This document shows positions 13,027-27,600 of a stretch of 64,000 nt of DNA, piece by piece. Numbering within the stretch: position 1 is the first letter of the stretch; each line of letters opens with the position of its first letter. The position numbers were made by a program, and so were the translations under genes. The stretch is taken from contig VXCM01003095.1 of the NCBI GenBank assembly GCA_014773175.1, positions 212,247 through 276,246 of the forward strand. The letters run 5' to 3'. The notes beneath the pieces were generated by a model. The model made no database searches, was not told the DNA's origin, and saw only the letters and a program-made list of their open reading frames with translations. This DNA comes from Lucifuga dentata. Taxonomy: Eukaryota > Chordata > Actinopteri > Ophidiiformes > Bythitidae.

Positions 13027-15483
13027 TATCAGACAACAGCAAGCATTAGTGCTTGCACAGAGAAACAGAAAATGGACAGCAAGGACCACACAGACAGAGG
13101 AAAACAGTAACAATAATTTAGAGAACTAAAACTATTTAACCTCATATAAAACCGTACAGGGAGCAAGAGATTCATGAGAAATATGAGCACAGCATGAAAT
13201 TGAATATGAATGCAAACATGTTGTGGCAACCAGAGATGCTTCACAATGGTTGACATAATTGCAGAAGCTTGGAAAATTAAGCATGCCAATGTTTTGCCTT
13301 GTCTAATCTTATTTACATAAAAATCTATATCTTTGGTGACTTGACAGTGCAACCATGGTACTTGGTTAAGCATTACAGCATAAGCAGCAATGTGGACAGA
13401 GCGTCTCCACAGACCGACTTACCCACAGTATCAGCTGCAGTGCAGCATACGGTGAAGGGTGGAATCAGAACCACATGAGCAGGGAGAGGAAAAAGAGCCA
13501 AGTCACTGAAAGACTGCCAGCATGAAGCACTACAACATGACCTAGAGGTGCAGCATTGTGCATCTAGATACCTGGTTTAGCATTTGTTGACCATAAGAAA
13601 AATTTAAGGCCTAATGCCAATAAGGTTTTTTTCAGTTACAATTATGCAACATTTTCCTACATGCTGATGTAGGAATCGATGCATTTTATGTTCCTCCTCA
13701 ACTTAAACTTTACAGAAATGCCTTTCTTCCTGGTAATTAAGTCTTTAAAATTCTTACACTCTATTGAAAATATGACAGGTGCATAAAGTGACATACTGCA
13801 AGTTCCAAAGCATGTCAACAAAAAAAAAAAGAGTAAAACAGACTAATATTAAAACAGATATTATTTTTAAACTTGTAACAGAAGAGGCTGATAAAAATCT
13901 AAAATATTCCTGTGAACACAGTATCCAGACTAATTCTGTTTTAACTACAAATTGTAGTAGACAAATGATAAAAGCCTTATCCAGGAGTATTAGTTTTCAA
14001 AAGCTATGTACAAGGTAGAATATAAGCCATCGTCCGCAGATGTAGAACATAAGAGTTAAATGGGCCATATTTTTGACAAATGTTTCTTGCACCTCTTTCT
14101 GAACATCTCTTGAATTTAGGAATGTGAGACATGAACTAAAACCTGAAACTGTCAACATCCCAAAAGATACTGGAAGGATATTCAGCTAAGTCCTCATCTG
14201 TGTATGGTAACCTTTTCGCGAGGTAGATGAAAGCGTATATAAAGTTTGAGCCAAGTGAGCTGCAGGGGGAAAAGTTCCTGCTCTCCAAGTTGAGTGTTTA
14301 CCAAGTAAGGTAATGTTTAGCTGTGCTAGACCTGCACATTGGTGGGGGCAGACTTCTTTACAAACCTGTAATGTCGGGTGAAAACATCATATATCTCATT
14401 TGGATGTTTGCCATTTTCCATTGGTGTTTTTTCCACTGTTCTGTGTAAACTGGAAACACCTTAACGGTTTCATGGGACAGGATTGAGTAGATTGTTTATG
14501 TCTTCCATGGGTATGGAGGCTGACTTATTGAACATTCGAAAGCTTGGAATAAATACACTGCACTGCTAGGAGACCTCATTAGCATCACAGGGTCTATGAA
14601 AATACATAATTATGTATGGGTAGACATATAGGCTACACATGGCAATGGATGAACATGGGTAATGACTCCCATAAAGACTTTTCAGTGTTTCAGCTTGTTT
14701 ATCCAGTGTCCAATTTTCTCAAAGCGTTTCTAGCAAATTAAGTAGTTAAGAACCGAGACAGATCTGTGCAAAAATGGTGTCTAGTGCTACATTTAAATCA
14801 CTGTTCTTTGATTAGATTCAGTACAGTACCCGAACATGGAATTCTCCATTCTTAGTGGATTCAGGATGTACTTTTCACTTTAATTTGCATTTCTGTTAAT
14901 TCAGTAAGTGTTGTTTAAAATAAAATAAAATAAAATAAACATAAAACACCAGTTTACCTTTCTTCGCTTTCTTCTGAAGTTTCAGAGTGTCCGACGACTT
15001 CTTCTTAATTTCCTGTCGAGCTCTCTTGTACTCTGGTTCAAAAACGGTGAAAAGGTCAATTAACTGTGCAGAAGCTTAGTTAGCTAGTTAGTTAGCTAGT
15101 TAGTTAGTTGTCAAACACAGATTTCTTTCAGATGTATTTTTAACCTACCTTTAGCATGGTCCTTGTCCAGAGCGTTGACCCCTCTCTTCCACTCCTCCAT
15201 CTGTTCCTGTAGAGGATTGATCAGGCCCTCCAGAAAGACCCTGGAAAACAGTAATAACACATTTTGTGGGCTGAACAGGAGTCGCACACACTTAAAGACC
15301 TGGTGTCAATTACCAGCCACAAATGTTTTAGACTTTTTAATTTATTCATGTCTTCCAAACTTAGTGCATTTAAATTGACCATCAGACATACAGAGCATCA
15401 GGTCAGGTTTGCCTTTCTGCCTTCCAATGTTTGGTCTGGTCTGTAAATAATTATCAGAATTAAAAAAAGAGTGTGTGTATGTA

Positions 15484-15527
<44 letters not shown>

Positions 15528-18500
15528 TTGGGCAGCTGCAGGCTTAGTGGATGCAACTAAAATTAGACTTCTCCCTCCTGCAGACATGTCTCTAGTGTGT
15601 GTGCGCGTGCACACATGTTCGCTTGCGTATGTGTGAGAATGGTTGGGTGGGGACCACGGTCCCCCCATGTGTACAGCAGCCCCTACTAAGGAGATCCAAA
15701 TGGAATCTCTACTGAAATGCCAACTGAAATGAGAGAGCCCCCTGTCTGTGTAATGTGTGTAACAGACTGGGTGTGTGTGTGAGGCTTCAGAGAAACATTA
15801 CAGTTGCTTCTGTCTCCAGACAAATTGTCTCGTTCCCAGCATTCCACTACAAGAGGTATTCAGAAAGATAGACACACAGACACACTCTGAAAAGGTCTGT
15901 GGTGCTCTTTTTCAATGCAGCCCAAAAGTGATTGTTGCATGAAATCATGAAACTTAGCATTTGATTCTGCCTCTGCTCCTTCTAATCAATTTAACCAAAC
16001 CTGTGATGGGCTGTGCTGATGTGAAAACCCCAATGAAATGCACTCTTATGCAGCCCCTGACATCACATGCTCACCAAGGTAGATAGGGGGCACATTACAT
16101 CAGATGATATGTACTGGTAAATGTCAGTGCGCTTGAGAATAGGAGAAAACTGAAGAAGTGCAGCATGTTAAGTGAAATGCTGCTTACATGGAGAACTGCT
16201 TGAGTTTGGCTTCTATGCTGCGATGCCTCATACACATCCTGGTCAATGCTGAGCCAATGTCTCTGGTCCCACCTGAAACATATAGAAAATACACAACTTA
16301 ATCAAAAAAACAAACAACAATAAAACAACATGAGCCTATAATATCTGGAACATTAAAATCACTCATTCATTCATGCAGTCGAACCTCAGATATGAATAAG
16401 CATCAAGTCCAAAAACAATTTCTTTGTGTGAGCATGCAGATACTAATTGTAAGAACAGAACACATATCAAATGTTTGTGGAGATCAAACTATCAGCATAA
16501 AAATACGACCGCATGATAACACAACACAACAGCTGCAAAAAATAAAAGGAAGGAGCTGGGTGAGAAAACCCAGAGAGGAAGGCTGGAGGTCAAATGACAG
16601 AGTTCACGCAGAGACGTAGTTTGTAATGATAATAATGTTTAATTTGTGTGACACTGACAGTGCTGTAATTTAGTTTTTGGTTTTGTTGTTGTTCTGGTTT
16701 GAAGTGCTGGGACATTTGGCAGGTTCGTCAGCCAAACAGCAGTTTCAGCTCTCTGTTTTACCTGTTTTAGTGACTAAGATACAGTAATGTCAAATTATCT
16801 GAGTTGGGTGACATGCTAAACAAAACATAAATAACAAATAGTTATCAATAAACCCTCATACCATCGTTACGCAATAACTAGGGGAATCTGTGGCAGACAC
16901 TGATTTACCAACTGACCATATATTTGGGTCAAGAAAATTGACGGTAAGTTGGAGCCTCATAATGCGCTCGAGGCGAGTGTCAGTGCTCTTCATATAGGCC
17001 AAACCTGTCGCCTACCTGAAGGCCTCAGGCTAGGAAGCTAAGCAGACTTGACAGCTAAGAACAGATTGACAGAACTATTGTCTGAAAGCCTGTCTGTGTG
17101 TGAGTCATAGAAAAAGAGCGAGCAAGTCCATGACAGAGAGCAAAGGCATTCTGCTCAGTGTAAGAGAAGCAGAGCGATACTCTGTGTGCCTGTGTTTGCG
17201 TGTGTGTGTGTGATGTGAAACTGAGTGTGTATGGGTATGTGAATGAGTGAGTGACAGCTCTGTGTGTGTGTGTGNGTGTGATGTGAAACTGAGTGTGTAT
17301 GGGTATGTGAATGAGTGAGTGACAGCTCTGTGTGTGTGTGTGCGTGTGTGTGTGTGTCTCTGCATGTAGCAGAGATTGTGCTGACAGCAGAATAGCCCAC
17401 TCTGTTGGAGAGGATTCACACTTCGCATCAAATAATTGCTATCAAACCCTCTCTAACACACTCTCTCACACACATTCACACACAGAATTGTCATTTATTC
17501 TACCAAGGGGTAGACATCACAAAGAAAAGAAGTTGTAATAACACTACAGCAAAAATCTTACAACTCCAATTTGCCAAAAACTGCCCTGACAAGAACTGAT
17601 CATGGCAGCATAAAAAGCTACACATTTTATTTTACTTACACAGAAGAGACCTGACCTTTGAGACATTTATTTTGTTACCTTGGCTATTATTTCCTAGCAG
17701 TTTTTATTTGGTGATTTACAATAATCTTCATGTTAAAGGAATATACTGGCAATTTTACATGTTTAAGCCCAATAAATACAACCCGCATACATGTTATGTT
17801 ACTGACAATTTCCAAAACATACAACCGTATTTTAGTTTTCCTGCTATTTTGCTAAATCCCCTAATCTTTCAAAATCAAATGTTCAGGTGATAAACCGACT
17901 TTAAAATTCAACGTTTCACCTGCTAACACGTATGTCCGAATGTGAACAGGACGGTCATTTTTAAATGCCCAGTAAAAATCAGCTTGTCCTGGTACTATAT
18001 TCCCTGACGGAGACATACGTTGTTTTCCATGCAGTCTGTGTTGGATTGGTTAAATTAAGTTGCACTTACAAAAAATGTAATAGACAGTGTTCTCTGTGAT
18101 GGATTATGTATCTCAAGCACATTTCAAGTCTCTAAAAGTTGATTTTTATAGCTGGAATAAACTGAAACCAATGGCAGTCTGGAGGGTAGGAGGAAAAATT
18201 CTAATATTTACCGCTCCAGTTGTATATTCTGGGAAATGATTGTCAGTAATGTAACGTGTATGCTGGTTGTATATTGGGCTGAAACATGCAAGATTACCGG
18301 TATGCTCCTTTAACATGCATGCATATTTGTGTTATGATATCTAAGACCTCAACAACTTAATCTTTTTGAGAATTGTGTGGAGCGAGTGTATCAAAGGCTG
18401 GACTCAAGAAGGCATAACGTCTGAATGTCTCATTCACCAGCACCGTAAATGAGGATAAGTGAGAGTTAATGTGGATAATGGTTCTCTTGTCTGTAGGCTG

Positions 18501-20185
18501 ATTCAGCACACATTAAACTGACGTATAACATTTGGTGTCAACAGTTGTAAAATGTGCCAAACAATGCTCGACTGTATCCTCCTCCTTCTCTCCCTGAGCT
18601 GTACATCTGTCTATCTGATCCAATTTCTATGTGAGGAGCTGAATGACAAAATATCTCCCTTGTTTCTACCCCATAAACTAAACTGATAAATATCATCTGT
18701 AGTATTTTCTCTCAGCCACTAAACAAACAGTATGACTAAGAACTGGTTTTCAGACTGTCTCTCCTCAAGAATGGTAATTAATAGGCAGGCAAAGCACAGA
18801 TACACTGTATAAAGATCAAGTGTAACAATGAATAAAAGTAAATTTTCCCTTCCAACAATTTATTCTCTAATGTCTGTCCTACTGAGCCTGTTTATGTTCT
18901 TCATTTCTTTCCTTCTATCAATTCATTCATCCAATCCTCCTTTACTGGATACTTGTTACTGGAGAGGGTGTGGCTAGCACACGCCATAAAAGGCCTTTCT
19001 GTCACACACCATTCTAAAATGCTCATTCATTTCTCCGTCGACATCTTAGTCAAGCATTCATCCATCCACCTCTCTCTTACCATTTCTACTTGTTATTTCA
19101 GAGGGTGTGGTTGATAGACACCACAGTGCCCTGGGAGGCCTCCCTCTCTTTTGCAGACCACAGGGCCAAAACAAAATATACTTCACATCCCTCCCTTTTA
19201 CATGAGATGATCCAGTCTGCTGCTGGAAAATGCACAAGAAGGAGCTGTTCTTCTACGATCAAATGGGGGATTGTGGTGGAGTTGTGTGCGTGGTTACATA
19301 TTTCTATATACGTGTGTGTGTTGGTGAGAGAGACAGAAAGCAAGAGCGCACAAGATAGGGAAAAAGATCAAATTCAAATGTTTAATAAAAAGTGGTAATG
19401 TTGGCAAATGTTCCCTGTTAGAAAGCAAATAAAGAACACTGATGTATACCACTAAGAGAAGAATCTGGTTTCAACTTATTTATTTGCCATCCCAAGAGAA
19501 GGTCCAAAGTCTGTTCTTGGCTAAAAGCATGGTTACACCATTATAGATTTTTTTCTTAACAAAGATTATATCTACCTCACTATTATACTCCTGCAATAAA
19601 TCCATTTTCAATATCTGTCTTCAGCTATTTCCCTGTATCTGTATCTCTGTAATGCTCTACACACAAAAGCTTTGTGAGCATTTCCTTTTAGGGGATCTGA
19701 AAGAGGCTTTTGCTGATATATAAGACATGGGAATAAAAAAAAATACTGTATATCAACAGACGCATGTTAACATTGCCAGCAAGTACGTGGTGATCATGAT
19801 AAAAGTCCTTTGTTGAATTAGGATTACTTATAATACTACATATTGCATGTCCGAAAAAGACTTCTTCCTCTACTCTTCCCTGTCTGCCTTCTCACAGCAG
19901 GGAGTTAGCTGATGTGGCCTCTGCCATTGTGGCTGGTTACCATGGAAACTGTGCATAAGTGTGTGCACGTGCACGTGCGTGCGTGTCTGCTACATTTGAC
20001 TCTGGCCCCTGAAATGTTATTGGGTTGTTGTGTGTGAAGTGATTGACAGTCGTACTCTTTGGCAAGCACAATGCAAATCTTTGCCTCCACACGTTATCCA
20101 ATAAGATGCAGCGCGCAGCAGGAGAGCATGTGGAAGCTGTTCCTCTGTTACTCAGGAGGGACGGAGGGAGGGAGGGAGAGGGAGC

Positions 20186-20222
<37 letters not shown>

Positions 20223-21610
20223 CCGTGTCCTCAGCTATATTTGATACACTGTCATACACTCACAAGACTGTGAGTTGGCAGATGCAGGTTGGTCAAAAGT
20301 ACTGAAGTATTACAGGATATCAGGCCAAAACTAGATTCTTCCCATTTACATTAAACAGTCACCCATGTTTGAGTTGTTTAGCTGCTCTCAGAATAAAGTT
20401 GCTGTTAACACACAAATACACATCTTCCAGTTTGTCTAACACCCACTGACCCCTTGATAGAAATAGCTGCATTGGCAGTTCCAGTTGTCTGCCTCAAACA
20501 CACACACACACACACACACACAAGCTCTGACTTCACAGCCAGGCCAGAATGCTGGTGTGTGTGTGTGCGTTTGTGTGCGTTTGTGAAGTAGCATAGCTGG
20601 TTGTCAGTAGAATTAGCTCGTGTGTGACATGGTTGTTTGGAAGACTTGTCTTTATACACTGCACCACCAACACATTCACGCCCAAAAACACACGGTAAGC
20701 TGCACTCTCTCACATGTCTAAATATCTAAATGATGATGAACTGGCATATGCTGGTCTCGCTTGCTTGTGCTGGCAAATGCAACAACCATAGCAAGTGGGA
20801 CAGTAAACAGTACAAAGAAAGAGAAAACTGACGAAGGATCAGGTGTTCTTTTCTTACAATTAGTATCTGCATGCTCACACAAAGAAATTGGAAATTGGTT
20901 TTGGACTTGATGCTTATTCATATCTGAGGTTCGACTGCATGAATGAATGAGTGATTTTAATGTTCCAGATATTATAGGCTCATGTTGTTTTATTGTTTGT
21001 TTTTTTGATTAAGTTGTGTATTTTCTATATGTGTCTGTTCTGTGGAAGCAGTTCTGCATCTTGACAGTGGCATTTTCTCACAAGTCTCTAGAGACATTTA
21101 TAATGGGGGTGACAGCTGTGTACATGTGCACACACTGGGGGGGACAAAGAACGGCCATTTGTTTTTGCGCCAAGTTGAGGAGCTAAATTTGTGCCACTGT
21201 CCTCAACCCCCTTCTACAATGTTCCTTGGAATGTCACATGCAGCTGGGGAGAGTCTGTGTGTGTGTGTGCGAGCGCGTGCATGCATGTATGTGCATGTTC
21301 TGCCTGGGACATGTGCACAGGCTGGCTTGAAGTGGTCTGTTATAAAAACAAAAAAGAAAAGAAAAGAGCTCAACGGCTGGCTAATAGTTATAATCAGCAA
21401 TTGTCTCATATGTGGAAGTAATGAAATGAGCATTTATGCTCTCTGTACTGTGGAAAGTTTTGTGATGACAATTGTCCAAGATATGCCAAAGCAGTTTACT
21501 GTCCGGTTTTCATTTCATTTTAATCGATAAGAAAATATTTACTGAAGAGGTCATGCGTATCTTTAATCACTGACATATATCTGACATATATTAGTCAAAA
21601 CCACGTACAG

Positions 21611-21671
<61 letters not shown>

Positions 21672-24600
21672 GAAAGAAAAAAAAACTCTGAAATTAGGGT
21701 GAAACAATCTATGAGGCATCAATACATCAGAATGGCCATACAATTCCAGCTCTCAGCTCTGGCAGGCTCTGTCTTACTTTAAAGGATGCTGTGTGTCTGC
21801 ATTAAAATCCCAATCCAAAAATGCTTTATTTGCAAAACGATGAAACAGGCACAGAAATGTCAGACTGACAGACTTGAAGCTGGATTTACATCACAAGTCT
21901 TGATGCTCAATCCGATCTTTTGACTATATCTGATTTTTCGTTCAGCGTATTTACATTCCCTTTTTTAAGGAGCTCATATGTGATACCTGTATTTACACGC
22001 TTTGACCTGCCGCAGCCTGATGCAGCTGCACATGCACACATTTCTGAGACGCATGTAAGTAAAATGCTTCAATGGACTAAGATGACAGAACTATTTAAAA
22101 ATATGAGCAGCGGGTTAGCAACTTTCAAATACAGAGAAAAACATCTGATATGTTGTGTGAGCATTTATCTCTCCCATCAGGACACATATTTGCATCAGTT
22201 GATCATGGAGAAGTGGGTGAAGTTAGACTTTTGCTGCTGTAACAGGAGCCTGTTATCACACACTAACATGTCTATTTGACATAAACACACGTCAGCATGT
22301 CTGATATATATAGTTTGCCCTCCATTTCTGTTTACAGAAAGCGGTTATCATATTGATCACTTACATCATCTGTATGCAGACAAGATTAAGGTGAAGATGA
22401 AGGTCGGAATGGGGAGGAAATTCCAATTTGTGTATTTAGATTGCAGTCGCATTGGTGGATATCCGATACGTATCCGATTTATTTCCACATATGCAAGTGG
22501 CCCAAAGCGGATTTGAGAATATCTGATTCCATGTGGCTTTTTACCATTTACATCTTCAGGAAGCGTATCTGATGTGTCACATGTGAGCAAGAGATGGGAA
22601 TCAGGTCACATGCGCATGGTCGTGTAAACCCAGCGTAAGATTCTTTAGCATATGGAGCTTGGTGACCTCTTCCACCTGAGAAGAGGTATAATCAATCAGA
22701 ATAACAAAAACATTGGTTCTCTGGCATCAGGATACAAGCATTTGAAAAGTAATCATGTCGATGCAGATTGTTTGGCTTGTCTTTTCCAAAAATAAGAACT
22801 GTGGTCTATTTCTGGTAAACCCATTCAGCAATTCATGTGCTCCACATTAGAGCGAGAAAGGTCTGCAGCTTTACACCAATCTCTGTTTGTCATTACAGAG
22901 GATGGAGGGGGAGAGCATGAAGGCTAAGATTAAGAAGGAAGGATGAGTGATTAAGGGAGGAGAGAGGACGGAAGGGAGGGCTTACTCCGAACAGTATCAC
23001 TTCTAAAATAAGCCTCCCTGTGCATTCAGGGGCCAAACCATCAAGAGGCAGACGCGATCCGGACATTTAAAGAGATACTGCCTAGTCATTAAAAAGAGGG
23101 AGGATGGCTGGGAGGAGGAGGGGAATGAGGGTTAAGAACTTGGTTAAAGCTGGGAAGTCATGAGGGATACAGGAGGAAAGAAGGTGAAGGAAGAGATGGA
23201 GAGAAGAAAGAAGAAATGAGAGAAGAAATGAGGATAATGAATGAGGGAAAAATGGGAAAGAAGGACTGAAAAAGAAAGTGATCTGGTTTAGGTGGTTTTG
23301 ACATCTGGATCAGAGAGGTTGACTGACTAAGCCAAACCCAGATGGTCGCTGTTAGTACAGGCCAGTGGTTACACTGATAAGAGACTGGAGGCCATACAGC
23401 TGGACACACACACGCACACACGCACACACAGCTGGACAGAGGTAAGGCGATCTGTTCACTAGCTAATTAGAGAGCTGGAGAAAACACCAAGATGAGAAGC
23501 ACTCACACACAGGCAGTCATGTGGGTTTTCACACACCCAGCCATGTACACACACACCCCACACACAGTCACATGACTTGAAAGAACGCAAAATATAACAT
23601 AATGGATTAGTTGTAAATGTCCGACGTTATGCAACAGCTCTCACTGCAGCTTATTCAGTGTTGTTAGATGTTATGTTGAATTTTGAACAGCATTCTTTCT
23701 GACAAGGACATTTAAGAACAGCGAGTATTTGACGAAATATGATTTTTATAATGTTCACCGCTGTTTCCTGTCCACAATCTATTTCTTTATGAATTTAAAG
23801 ACGGGAGCCAACAAGCCTGTGGACTGGTTTGGGTTACACAGCCCCAAATCTTGTTTGTGCAGACAGAAAACAGAACTGCTTTACATTCCAATGCTGTCTG
23901 TGAGAGACACGTATGACAAACCCCGAGTACAAGCACATGCACGAGCACACATACCAACCCCAGTTGAGCAGTTGGCATGCCCAGATGGAGCCACCCACAT
24001 TGCACAGATAGGGGCTAGCATTTCATTCAATGATTTGTCTGCTCTGTCAGTCTATTAATGTTTACAATACAATTTTTCTAATTCATCCAATAATCTAAAC
24101 CCGTCATCATGATAAACATGGCGGTAAAATGTTTCAGTGAGAACACCACAATGTTTTAGGAAGTCAAACAATTTGTCTCCATCTCTCCACAGAATCTTGT
24201 AGGTTTTTGTGAATATGAGGCCCATTTGATCTCATTAATGAAGCAGCCAATCAATTTGCTGCTTTATTTGAATATGTATAAAGGGTTAAATAAGGAGAGC
24301 TAGCATACTGCGAGGTCTCCAAGGTCAAGTGCTTAGAATAGTCTGGTCTTTTAGCTGCTGACGGTTTCCTTGGGAACCAAAACTCACCTCTTCATTCATC
24401 AATAGCTGCTGACAGAAAGTCAGCTTAACTGTCTACTCCAACACACACACACACACACACACTCAACAGTCAGCAAGTCTAGCCTTTCTGAGCACCAGCA
24501 CATGCACACGTGCGGGTGAGCAAACGCACACACACCTGCTACAGTTCGACCAGTGCTGACACACAAAACTCAGGACTGCCTGACTTCAACTCCCAACAGC

Positions 24601-27600
24601 TGTCATCCAAAGATGAGAGGAGGAGACAGTAGAGGAGTTAAAAGAAAAGGGGAGGGGATAAATATGAGAGCTCACTTTTCTCAGGACATTTTGATTTTTC
24701 AAACATAGGAGTAATAACACTGATGACGGCTACATTATATTTAGCTGTGCCAGTATGGGGGCCCTGGCATTTTCCACATTAGCCCAGCAGCAAAGTCTAA
24801 ATGCATAAGAGCCATTACTAATGCTTTTAGTCACATCAGTGCTTTTAAAAAAAAACAAAACAAAACTATTATCTTTCATATTCTCTGCTGAGAGAAAGGC
24901 CCTCTCTGCTGAAAGAAAGCTTAAAATTTGAGAGAGCGTAAGGATTGTGCTCATTCACTTGCCTCTTGGGAAAACTCTTTTCCTGTACTGGCACACACTT
25001 GATGTCTTCTAGCAGAGAAAGTCATGTGACAGGTGATGGACACAAGAATCAATGCAATACAATGGTCCTAAAATACAACAGTACCTGCATGCTCAGTTCA
25101 ACTCATATGCAATGGTTCAATTACACTACTCTTCCTCAGGCAAATAAGAAGGAACTTTAATCCTAATGAGTGTGTATCCTGTATGCCTGTTCTGGTTTAT
25201 TATACAGAATAACTGATGTTTCAATATTCTCAATTTCTCGATCGAGCTGGATGCTGACAACAACAGATGTTGACTTTTATAATAAAACTCTCAACTCTAC
25301 TTGGTGTTCTGGAAATCGGTCGAGTATCATCTGGTTTTGTTCACTGAAGCAGATAATATGCATACCAGTGTCATGTAGAAAAGGAATAACTCATTATGGA
25401 ATGTGCTGACTTTAACCAAAGAATGGCATCATAAGACCTGGTGCTGAATTTACAATGTCAGCTCTAGTATGACGAAATATATCCACTCAGCACTGAACCT
25501 ACAGTCATAAACCTAGGAAGACATTAAAGAAAAATGGGGGGGGGGGGNGGTCCTTCATGGTCATTAGCAGGTTTAAATTCATGAAACTGTGTACATAGTT
25601 TGCTGTTGCAGCAAAAACAATCTCAGGTTGATCGTGAATGACAGCTGATGTGTATATTTGTGACAATATTCATTAACTCAGGCAACAGTCAAGCGATGAT
25701 CTCTCTTAGAGTCTAGCTCACCTGTACAGTCAATTAGATAAACATACATACTTTGCAGTAATATCCAGCAATCACCATGTTACTGGTGTTATTATGTCGT
25801 GCATAGTTGTGTATGTGTGTCAGTGTGCCACTGCAATGCAGTGAAATGCAGCCTGAATACTAATGCAGAAGACTCCTTTTACCCTTCTCTCCTTTACACT
25901 GCTGCCCTCTCTGAAGGTCTGTACCTCCCTTAGCCTCCTCTCCTCTTCTCATGCAGTTACACTCATAAACAATGTGTGCAATTCTAACAAAACGCCAGTG
26001 TTGACATATTCCTTACTGGAAAATAGAGACAGAAAAATGTAAAAAGCAGAAAAAGGAGGGTGTTTGAACAGCAATAAAACGCAACATATGCTGTGTGTCA
26101 TCTCATGAAAGCTGTTCACAGGTTAACGCAAAAGAGGAGAGGGACAGGGAGACAGCAGAAGGAAGATAAAGGTCCCAATATACAGAAAACAGGGCTGGAC
26201 TTCCTCTTATGTCACTCCATGTCAGCAGGGAGCACGAGTGCCTGGTACTGGAGGTGGGCGGCAAAATAGTCTTACAATCAAGAGAAGATGGCTATTGCAG
26301 TAGCTATTGCTTATTTAGCAAATAAAAAAAAAAAAAAANAAAAAAAAAAAAAAAAGATGGAAAAGAGATTATACAGTATGTTCATCCTTTAAATCAGAGA
26401 AGGAAAGAAGATAGAGAATTTTGAGACACACAAAAAAAAAGGCTGAACTTTTCATTTGTGATGCAACCAGCCATTCAGTATTTGGACCAGTTATGGCCAA
26501 TGGGAGGTTATCGGAAAAAAAATAAAAAGTTCTCCTTGGGGGACCTGCACAAAAACACATACAGAGCATGAATCACTGTGTTGAGCCTCGTAAGACATCT
26601 TTTTGCCCTGAAAGTTGTAGTTTGTGTGAAAAAATCCTGGGGCCTTAACTTGAGCAGAGAGTACAAGTAAGCAAAATATAAAAAGGAGAGGTACAGATGA
26701 TAGGAAGCTCAGGGGTAATTTGAAATGAAGCGCATTTGACAGCATGCCACTTGTGTGTGGTTCTGCAGCGTGAATGCTAATGAGCTCTGGAGGCAGAAGA
26801 TAAACAAGAGGAGCCAGACGACTACAGCACCCATCGCTCTTTCTCTGGGTCTCTCTCATTCAGATGCTCTCTTCCACCCTCCATCTTCCGTTTCCATTAC
26901 TCTCCTCCTCTTTCTCTGTTTCTCTCTCAGCACTGTGATGAATGGATACTGGAGCAAAAGATGAATGGATAGTGGAACAAAAGAACCAGTTATTATAACA
27001 AAAATCCATTGCTCATGTCGATAAAATACCACCATTGGGTTTCCTATCCTGTCCATTTTAATACCGAGAAAGTGTTTTCCATTTACAATACATCATCAAT
27101 ACTTTTGTAATTCTGCATCTGGTATGTATGATGGGAACAGTAACATAGGCAGAGGATGCAAACACAGCTGTATGTTTTCATAAAAGCACTTATGAAGCCT
27201 AGCAAGAATCAAAGTGCTAACAAATTAGTACAATGATTTTAATTTTTTTGTTATGGTAGGTTGTGTGTCTTCTAATAGACCGCTGCATTTTAAAGGGGGT
27301 CATGCTGTAAAAAAAAAAAACTCAACTTATATTACTACTTAAATGGGGTTTTGACCTGAGCCAGAGATGTTTTTGAAATTTTTGTTTGAAAATTTGTTTA
27401 AGTGTATCCAGGTATGGTTAATATAATTTCAAACATAGCCCTCTGCAGGCTTATTTTCAAATTATGTCTAGTGCAAGTATAACAAGTACATTGAGTTTTA
27501 TTTTACAGTTAAACACAAATAGCATGAAGCAACTATTTGGGTCAGAGAAATTAAATTGGTTGCAGCAGCAGTACAGTATTTTAGTTTGATCTCCAGGCAG

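Larger units (their letters stand above)
8552..14957 (-). other. mtss1: mtss1 intron 6
   Basis: This 6.4-kb intron holds a poly-A join at N8660, a poly-T run near 10830-10856, two (GT)n tracts (12831-12884 and 12992-13025) and an (AAAAT)n tract (14916-14939). Short open frames here look random, with no homology I recognise. Confidence 0.8.

Noticed and set aside
21042..21530. 162-codon plus-strand open frame, the longest without N outside known exons except that at 1580
   Set aside because: Composition is random, it runs through GT-rich sequence, has no recognisable domain or splice context, and lies inside mtss1 intron 3.
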